In this document: positions 58,743 through 64,000 of the stretch, piece by piece | Layout: each line of letters starts with the position of its first letter | How positions within the stretch are numbered: the stretch's first letter is position 1 | NCBI RefSeq assembly: GCF_002237755.1 | Contig: NZ_MWSJ01000002.1 | Location: 434,001 to 498,000 of the forward strand | Length of the DNA stretch: 64,000 nt | Direction: 5' to 3' | Origin: Lysinibacillus sp. KCTC 33748 | GTDB lineage: Bacteria > Bacillota > Bacilli > Bacillales_A > Planococcaceae | Made by a program: the position numbers and the translations under genes | The notes under the pieces: model-generated | Told to the model about the DNA's origin: nothing | Databases searched by the model: none | The model's input: the letters and a program-made list of their open reading frames with translations, nothing else

Positions 58743-59212
58743 TCCTTTAAAATAATATTGTATTATTATACAAATAAATAACTATAATATCAACAAAAGG
58801 ATAAATTAACCTAGTTTTAAAGGATTATATCTTAAAGAAAAAATACTAAATAGCTGATGGAAATTAAATTTCAACTTCATGAAATTGGTATAAATATTAT
58901 TTTAAGGTAATTGTTGATGAATATTAATGAACTATGTATCAGGGCAGTATATTAAATTATAGATGGACAACTAGCGACTTTTTACCCTAAATATATAACG
59001 AATCAAGATGCAAATAATAATGGTTATATCTAACCCGACCTTGCGAATAAATGAATATGTCGTTAGGTCTTTTTGGTGACCGTAAATTTATTTGCTTTGG
59101 AGTGGTACCAGTCCCAGCTAAACAAATACAATTGTTCACAAAAAAATTTCACCCTCATGTGTTGTTTTTTTGTCAACGTTTATTGGATAAAAAAAATAAG
59201 GGATGTGGTTCA
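58743..59212. other. Long non-coding stretch
   Basis: AT-rich DNA upstream of the divergent PPC-domain gene. The 58743-58800 part is its promoter side. The frame from 59051 runs into the small protein at 59213 without a start signal. Confidence 0.35.
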
Positions 59213-59302
59213 GTGACTTGGGTAATTAGCGCTTGTCATCTCAATAACTGTTGCATTAGTGGAGTAATTTTGTTAATAATTGCTTTTGTAGCGTTCCTTT
59301 AA
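59213..59302 (+). CDS. Possible 29-aa hydrophobic Cys-rich peptide
   Basis: GTG 59213 has AAGGGA 9 nt upstream and reads MTWVISACHLNNCCISGVIL then LIIAFVAFL. A short Cys-rich head followed by one hydrophobic helix recalls YjcZ-type spore-coat-like peptides, but the match is loose. The frame is also open further upstream. Too short to be sure. Confidence 0.3.
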   Translation: MTWVISACHLNNCCISGVILLIIAFVAFL

Positions 59303-59376
59303 CTTCTTTCAGCAGGAGATCTTTGTGCAATCACAAGGTCGAAACTGGACGCAAATGGGTAGAATTTATCTTAAGT

Positions 59377-59406
59377 GTTGACAAAATGTCAACATGATAA
59401 TAAACT
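59377..59406 (+). promoter_or_regulatory. Promoter with perfect palindromic operator for the XRE gene
   Basis: GTTGACA-AAA-TGTCAAC (59377-59393) is a perfect 7-3-7 palindrome that contains the -35 TTGACA. A 17-bp spacer then gives TAAACT at 59401. A repressor bound here would block the promoter; the downstream XRE protein is the obvious candidate. Confidence 0.65.
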
Positions 59407-59476
59407 TCTTGATAATGATAATTTTATATACAACTGTTTAATGTATGTTAGTCACAGTAAGAAGGAGGAATCAAAG

Positions 59477-60133
59477 ATGGCTGAGCAGAGAAACAGTATT
59501 ACTCTTGGTGTATTGCTGAGAGAATTATTAAAAGAACGTTCATTATCTATGCGGAAGTTTAGTGAACTCACTGGAATCGATACAGCTACGATTTCACGGA
59601 TAATAAATGGAAAGAGAAAAGCGACCCCACAACATTTAGAAAAATTTGCTGACTGCCTTGGCGTTCCGTTAATCAATCTTTTTGAAGCAGCGGGATACGC
59701 TATAGAACAGAGACAAGAAGAGTCAGATTCAGATTCAGATTCAGATATGCATACGTCTGTTGACGCAATACAGGCTCTACTTAAATCTTCAAATGTTTAT
59801 GATGATGAATTTTCGGTAGCACATGTTGAACAGAAACTAGAAAGCTATGGATTATATGCGCAAACAGAAGAAGGTAAAAGTTCGATTCATAATGATTTTG
59901 ATGAAAAAATTAAGAGTGTAGGTAGCATAGGTCCGTTTATAAGCAAATTAAAAGAGTTATATGAGAAATTCTCATTAGGAAAGGGCACAATTTTTGAACT
60001 AACTGTAATTGGAAGTACATTATTATATTTTATTATTCCAGTAGATGTTATACCTGATTATCTATTTGCTGTTGGTTATTTAGACGATGCCATAGCTGTA
60101 CAACTTACTTCAAAGGCATTACTAAAAATATAA
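59477..60133 (+). CDS. XRE regulator fused to a DUF1232 membrane segment
   Basis: A 218-aa protein joining a DNA-binding and a membrane domain. Residues 8-65 are a Cro/CI-type helix-turn-helix (LLRELLKERSLSMRKFSELT, GIDTATISRIINGKRKATPQ). A SDSDSDSD linker (about 81-88) and a charged stretch follow. The C-terminus (about 165-215) is DUF1232 (YkvA-like): LTVIGSTLLYFIIPVDVIPD then YLFAVGYLDDAIAVQL. ATG 59477 has AAGGAGG 7-8 nt upstream. It may be a membrane-tethered regulator, probably acting on the palindrome at 59377. The LCP gene follows 27 nt on and may be co-transcribed. Confidence 0.88.
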   Translation: MAEQRNSITLGVLLRELLKERSLSMRKFSELTGIDTATISRIINGKRKATPQHLEKFADCLGVPLINLFEAAGYAIEQRQEESDSDSDSDMHTSVDAIQALLKSSNVYDDEFSVAHVEQKLESYGLYAQTEEGKSSIHNDFDEKIKSVGSIGPFISKLKELYEKFSLGKGTIFELTVIGSTLLYFIIPVDVIPDYLFAVGYLDDAIAVQLTSKALLKI

Positions 60134-60160
60134 TTTAGAGTTAATGATAGGTGGATATGG

Positions 60161-61117
60161 ATGAAAAAAAGCAAAAAGAGCCGTAAATGGCTAAGAAATT
60201 TGTTCTTAGCATTCGCATTAGTAATCGTAGCAGGGCTTATTTATTCGGTTTATCAATACAAGAGTGGATTGGCTATGGCAGACGATAGTCGTATTAAAGA
60301 TAACGAAAAGGCGTATGACCCATTTGAAGGTGCAGATGTGCAATTTGGTCAGATTAATGTGCTATTACTGGGAAGTGACGCTAGGGACGAGGATGGTAGA
60401 TCGGATTCGTTAATGATTGCACACTATGACCAAACGACGAATGATGTAAAACTTATTTCTATCATGAGAGATACGTATGTTGACATCCCAGGGCACGGAA
60501 TGAATAAAATAAATTCTGCTTTTGCCTTTGGAGGTCCTGAACTTGTAAGGAAAACAATTAAGCAAAATTTTGATATTGATGTTAATTACTACGCTATCGC
60601 GGATTTTAAAGGATTCCCCAAAATTATTGACCTTTTAGCACCGGATGGAATTGAAGTTGATATTCCATATGAAATGTCCTATGGAATTAGTATGACCTTA
60701 CATCCTGGAAAACAAACTTTACATGGTGACGGGTTATTAGGCTATGTACGATTCCGCCACGACCGTTTAAGTGATTTTGGACGAGTGGAACGCCAGCAAG
60801 AGGTTTTGACAAAGGTGAAAGAACAAATCGGTGTTTCAAGCTTAATGAATTTGCCAAAATTACTTGGTGTTGCAGATTCATATTTTGATACAAATGTTGA
60901 TAATAAAACAATCCTTACCATTGGAAAAGGGATTGTAAATGGAAAATCTAGTATGGACACTTTACGAATTCCAGTTGCAAATTCTTATGAAGATAAACGT
61001 ACGAATGTAGGAGATGTTTTAGATATTAACTTAGATAAGAACAAACAGGCGTTAGAGGAGTTTTTATCATCGAAGGACAGTGAAAAAATGGCTAAGACAG
61101 ACGAAATTTCATCTTAA
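60161..61117 (+). CDS. LytR-CpsA-Psr (LCP) family cell-wall glycopolymer ligase
   Basis: A 318-aa LCP enzyme that attaches teichoic acid or other wall polymers to peptidoglycan. A basic cytoplasmic tail and one TM helix (NLFLAFALVIVAGLIYSVYQ, about 14-33) are followed by the LCP domain (about 65-215): INVLLLGSDARDEDGRSDSL, LISIMRDTYVDIPGHGMNKI, NSAFAFGGPELV and GYVRFRHDRLSDFGRVERQQ, with the conserved Asp and Arg residues of the polyprenyl-phosphate site. GATAGGTGG precedes the ATG. Followed by a hairpin terminator. Confidence 0.93.
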   Translation: MKKSKKSRKWLRNLFLAFALVIVAGLIYSVYQYKSGLAMADDSRIKDNEKAYDPFEGADVQFGQINVLLLGSDARDEDGRSDSLMIAHYDQTTNDVKLISIMRDTYVDIPGHGMNKINSAFAFGGPELVRKTIKQNFDIDVNYYAIADFKGFPKIIDLLAPDGIEVDIPYEMSYGISMTLHPGKQTLHGDGLLGYVRFRHDRLSDFGRVERQQEVLTKVKEQIGVSSLMNLPKLLGVADSYFDTNVDNKTILTIGKGIVNGKSSMDTLRIPVANSYEDKRTNVGDVLDINLDKNKQALEEFLSSKDSEKMAKTDEISS

Positions 61118-61152
61118 GTGAAAAGGTATCGAGTTAGCAACACAATAAAATT

Positions 61153-61193
61153 AGAGTATGTTTTGAACAGTTTTCAAAGCATACTCTTTTTGT
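61153..61193 (+). terminator. Terminator after LCP gene
   Basis: AGAGTATG and CATACTCT are perfect 8-bp arms, with inner TTTTGAA/TTTTCAAA pairing, then TTTTTG. Confidence 0.8.
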
Positions 61194-61285
61194 TTCTATA
61201 ATTAGATATCACTGCATTATCAAGATAAGTTACTACATATTCCAATCTGCTACTAGCGAATTTATTTCATTTCATGCTATAGAAA

Positions 61286-61317
61286 AGGTAGCTGACGAAT
61301 TCATTCATCAGCTACCA
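61286..61317 (-). terminator. Terminator of the nhaC-like gene
   Basis: GGTAGCTGA and TCAGCTACC pair across GAATTCATTCA. A TTTTCT run follows on the minus strand. Confidence 0.8.
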
Positions 61318-61320
61318 ATC

Positions 61321-62703
61321 TTATTTTTCAAGTTTTGTTAATGTTTTACCGCTCCAACCAAAGAGGATCGTCAAAATTGGTCCGAGTAGACAGAAGAAGG
61401 TAAATGGCAAGTAAGATGTTGTTGGTATATCTAGTACACTAGCAATAAAAATACCACAAACACTCCACGGAACAAGAGGATTGACTACTGTCCCTGCGTC
61501 CTCCATAACTCGGGAAAGATTTTTAGGGGCAAGTCCAACTTTTGCAAACTGTGCTTTAAAAGCTTCACCCGTTAGTAGGATAGATAAATATTGCTCACCA
61601 ATTAATGTGTTCACACCGATCCCAGTAATGGCAGCACCCGTAATAACAGAGCCAGCGCTCTTAAAGAAGCTCTCGACCTTCGCTAAAATACTTTGAATAA
61701 TGCCGAGCGTAAATAATAGTCCGCCCATTGTTAATGCTAATAAGACTAAGGCAATTGTAAATAGCATACTGTTCATACCACCACGAGACAGTAGTGCATC
61801 TACATCTTTATATCCTGTAGTAGATACATAGCCTTCAAAAAGGATTTTAAAGACATTCGATAAGGCAATCGGTTCTTGTATGTAGGCAAGTCCGACACCA
61901 AGAATGGAGACCACTGCGAGTGTGATAAGCGCAGGTGCTTTATAAAAAGTCATAATAATGAGAACAACAATTGGTAATAATGTATACCAATGAATAAGTC
62001 CAGTTGACAATAAGCCCTCTTTAAATAGCTCAACTGTTTCAAATGAAGTATTTCCACCTGTTGGCGAAATGATTGCATAAAGGATGAATGAGATCAAGAA
62101 AGCTGGAATCGTTGTCCAACCCATATTTTTAATATGCTCGAAAAGATCTACACCAACTGTACCAGATGCAAGATTTGTTGTATCCGATAGGGGAGACATT
62201 TTATCCCCAAAGAAAGCTCCGGAAACAATCGCACCAGCCGTTATAGCTAAAGAGATATCCATTGCACCAGCAATCCCCATAAAAGCAACGCCCACTGTTG
62301 CAACAGTCGTTAAAGAACTCCCAACTGAAACACCGACGATACTACAAATTAAAAATACGATGGCAAAGAAAAAGCTTGGTGAAACAGTTAAAAAGCCATA
62401 GTAGATAAGTGTTGGAATTGTACCACCCATAATCCAACTAGAAATTAAAATACCGATAAAGAAGAAAATAAAAACTGCCCCAAGTCCAGCACTTGCACCA
62501 GCAATCATACCAGTTTCAAGCTCACGGAACGGAACTTTTTTTAGTAATCCATATGCAATTAAAAGTGAAATGACAAGAAAAATAGGTATATGGGGTGTCG
62601 CCTTTAAATACCCAATACTGTATGCCATCACGGCAATAATTAAAAGTATAATAAAGCTTGCCTCGATAAATCGAGGGTTACTCTTTGCTTCAATTCGAAA
62701 CAT
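61321..62703 (-). CDS. nhaC: NhaC-family Na+/H+ antiporter
   Basis: A 460-aa antiporter of the NhaC family with about 11-12 helices. AGASAGLGAVFIFFFIGILI, CSIVGVSVGSSLTTVATVGV, GAFFGDKMSPLSDTTNLASG (the conserved motif with likely ion-binding Asp and Ser) and GVNTLIGEQYLSILL followed by EDAGTVVNPLVPWSVCG all fit the family order. It exchanges Na+ (in some members malate/lactate) for H+. GGAGG precedes the ATG on the minus strand. Monocistronic, with its own terminator at 61286-61317. Ion or substrate specificity is inferred from family only. Confidence 0.92.
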   Translation of the reverse strand: MFRIEAKSNPRFIEASFIILLIIAVMAYSIGYLKATPHIPIFLVISLLIAYGLLKKVPFRELETGMIAGASAGLGAVFIFFFIGILISSWIMGGTIPTLIYYGFLTVSPSFFFAIVFLICSIVGVSVGSSLTTVATVGVAFMGIAGAMDISLAITAGAIVSGAFFGDKMSPLSDTTNLASGTVGVDLFEHIKNMGWTTIPAFLISFILYAIISPTGGNTSFETVELFKEGLLSTGLIHWYTLLPIVVLIIMTFYKAPALITLAVVSILGVGLAYIQEPIALSNVFKILFEGYVSTTGYKDVDALLSRGGMNSMLFTIALVLLALTMGGLLFTLGIIQSILAKVESFFKSAGSVITGAAITGIGVNTLIGEQYLSILLTGEAFKAQFAKVGLAPKNLSRVMEDAGTVVNPLVPWSVCGIFIASVLDIPTTSYLPFTFFCLLGPILTILFGWSGKTLTKLEK

Positions 62704-62819
62704 GCTAATCCTCCTAACAGTTACTTCTTCACTTCAATGCGTTGAAGCCCAAAAGTATTATAGCATGCAGAAACATTTTGTCAATGATATCAGTAGTGTT
62801 TTTCCTTTTAGTAGCGACT

Positions 62820-63587
62820 TTAATGGCTACTGAAATAATCCCAAGTATTTTTGACAATTAAAATACAGGTCATGATGATAAAAATAGTACGCATCATTTT
62901 TGTCCCGCGTTTCAGCGCAAATTTTGAACCTAGTATGGCACCGAAAATCATGACAAAGCCCATCGGTAGGCCATATAAAAAATTCACTTTTCCTAAAAGT
63001 AAAAACATAGCAAGCGCTGCTAAGTTTGAGGTGAAGTTAAAAGCTTTTGCATTACCCGCAGCTTGCAAAAAATCATTGCCCATCATTAATAAAATGAAAA
63101 TAAAAAAAGAACCAGTACCAGGTCCGAAGAAACCATCATAAAAGCCAACAGCAGCAAAAGCGCCGACAAAGATGATTTTCTTCCTAGTACTTAAAATCCG
63201 CTCTTCAGGTTGTTGTCCCCAATCTTTCTTAAAAACCGTATAAGAGGTAACAAGGACGAGCATAACAAGCATTAGAGGCTTTAAAATAGCAGGTGATACA
63301 AGATGCACAGTATAGGCACCAATGAATGAACCAATAAAAATAAAAGGTATTATTTTTCGATTCTTTTTTACATCGACCTTGCCAGCTCGTAAAAAAGTTA
63401 ACATGCTAGTCCCGTTACTAATTGTATTGGCGAGTTTGTTTGTGGCAATCGCTGTACTTGGTGGTAAACCAACCGCCATAAGCGCAGGTAATGAAATTAA
63501 CCCTCCGCCACCGACAATCGCATTTAAAAAGGATGCGATAAAGCCGAGTACTAAAAGTATTGTAAGTGATAGTAAATCGATGTCCAT
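62820..63587 (-). CDS. TauE/SafE family sulfite/sulfonate exporter
   Basis: A 255-aa, eight-helix membrane protein of the TauE/SafE family. The first-half motif AIVGGGGLISLPALMAVGLP with STAIATNKLAN (about residues 18-48) and the second-half GFYDGFFGPGTGSFFIFILL (about 148) are the family hallmarks. I placed the start at the Met in MDIDLLSLTI (63587), where homologues begin; an upstream in-frame Met would add 33 mostly polar residues. A ribosome site for the chosen Met is weak (AAGG about 15 nt upstream). Likely exports organosulfur or sulfite anions. Confidence 0.88.
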   Translation of the reverse strand: MDIDLLSLTILLVLGFIASFLNAIVGGGGLISLPALMAVGLPPSTAIATNKLANTISNGTSMLTFLRAGKVDVKKNRKIIPFIFIGSFIGAYTVHLVSPAILKPLMLVMLVLVTSYTVFKKDWGQQPEERILSTRKKIIFVGAFAAVGFYDGFFGPGTGSFFIFILLMMGNDFLQAAGNAKAFNFTSNLAALAMFLLLGKVNFLYGLPMGFVMIFGAILGSKFALKRGTKMMRTIFIIMTCILIVKNTWDYFSSH

Positions 63588-64000
63588 ATGTATATACTCA
63601 CAACCTTCTTTCACGCATATTGTGTAAGTTACACTTTTCTTATAACAGTACTGCGAATTGTAATAAATGGCAATGGAGTTTTTCATTTCTAATGTAAATT
63701 TCGTTTACAATTCCTTAACATTAATAAAGATGAAAAAAATAGGAAGGAAAAAAGTTTTTCAAGTATTTTTATAAAAATAAAAGAAATAATGGGTATATTT
63801 AAAGAAAAAACGTTCATTTTTGTTATCGAGTTTCCAACGTTTTCAACTTGGAAAAGTACCTAGAAATAATTGTGGCAAATTTTATATTACATTTTTGTAA
63901 ATTCAACTCGTTTATGTTTAAAAATATGTAGAAGTATGTGAAAGTTTTGTTATGATGATTGCAGAAATCGACAATATTCATTCAACAGGAGGAACATGAT
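63588..64000. other. Divergent intergenic region up to the right edge
   Basis: AT-rich, no frame of note. At the very end AACAGGAGGAAC precedes an ATG at 63996, so the next plus-strand gene may begin there, although the spacing is short. Confidence 0.45.

Noticed and set aside
59051..59212. Upstream part of the 83-aa frame ending at 59302
   Set aside because: No start signal and no protein-like pattern before the GTG at 59213.

Overview
The window is AT-rich, low-GC Gram-positive DNA of Bacillaceae type. Shine-Dalgarno sites are strong (AAGGAG, GAGGTG), TTG and GTG starts are frequent, and there are a T-box leader, an ECF sigma/DUF4179 pair, a YtrA-type ABC locus and a GlcNAc PTS locus joined to ptsHI. 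Lysinibacillus is the best guess. That is inference from gene content; there is no rRNA or tRNA here to prove it.

Layout. 0-4.7 kb: the end of an MFS exporter, then a Fur-box-controlled elemental-iron uptake operon (EfeO/M lipoprotein, Tat-exported EfeB peroxidase, EfeU permease). 5.4-9.9 kb: a giant secreted protein that joins an EEP-type nuclease and an endonuclease I domain. 10-14.4 kb: a lipoprotein with a decayed duplicate beside it, and an MFS gene divergent from a MocR regulator.

14.5-35.1 kb is the accessory part. Small genes, several of immunity-protein type (CPCC, SUKH/SMI1, DUF4304, DUF6584, HicB-like), are separated by copies of one dispersed repeat. In its full form the repeat is a terminator hairpin followed by a short AACTAACGG...TTTAGTT palindrome. 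Two genes are preceded by a 101-bp direct repeat that carries a conserved -35/-10 pair. Many small genes here are broken by one-base indels, in-frame stops or a lost start codon, and relics of IS3 and IS66 transposases are present. Embedded in the region are a T-box-controlled MFS exporter, a GNAT, an ASCH protein, an APH-like kinase, an acyltransferase, an ECF sigma factor with its DUF4179 partner, a DegV protein and a second efflux MFS behind a five-codon leader ORF.

35.4-45.7 kb: a YkgJ-like/pentapeptide protein, a TetR-MFS-ABC cassette whose base use differs from its neighbours and looks acquired, and a GntR(YtrA)-ABC operon with a palindrome over its promoter. 45.9-51.9 kb: nagP-nagA-nagB-ptsH-ptsI, a full route from GlcNAc uptake to fructose-6-phosphate with the general PTS proteins in the same cluster. 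52.4-64 kb: ordinary chromosomal genes (CcdA-like, YnfA, GNAT, methyltransferase, diguanylate cyclase, PPC/stalk-domain protein, XRE-DUF1232 regulator, LCP ligase, NhaC antiporter, TauE/SafE exporter).

The most unusual signal is the repeat-bounded array of small immunity-type genes between about 15 and 35 kb. It resembles a cassette array, but no recombinase is visible. No CRISPR array, prophage module, tRNA or rRNA was seen.
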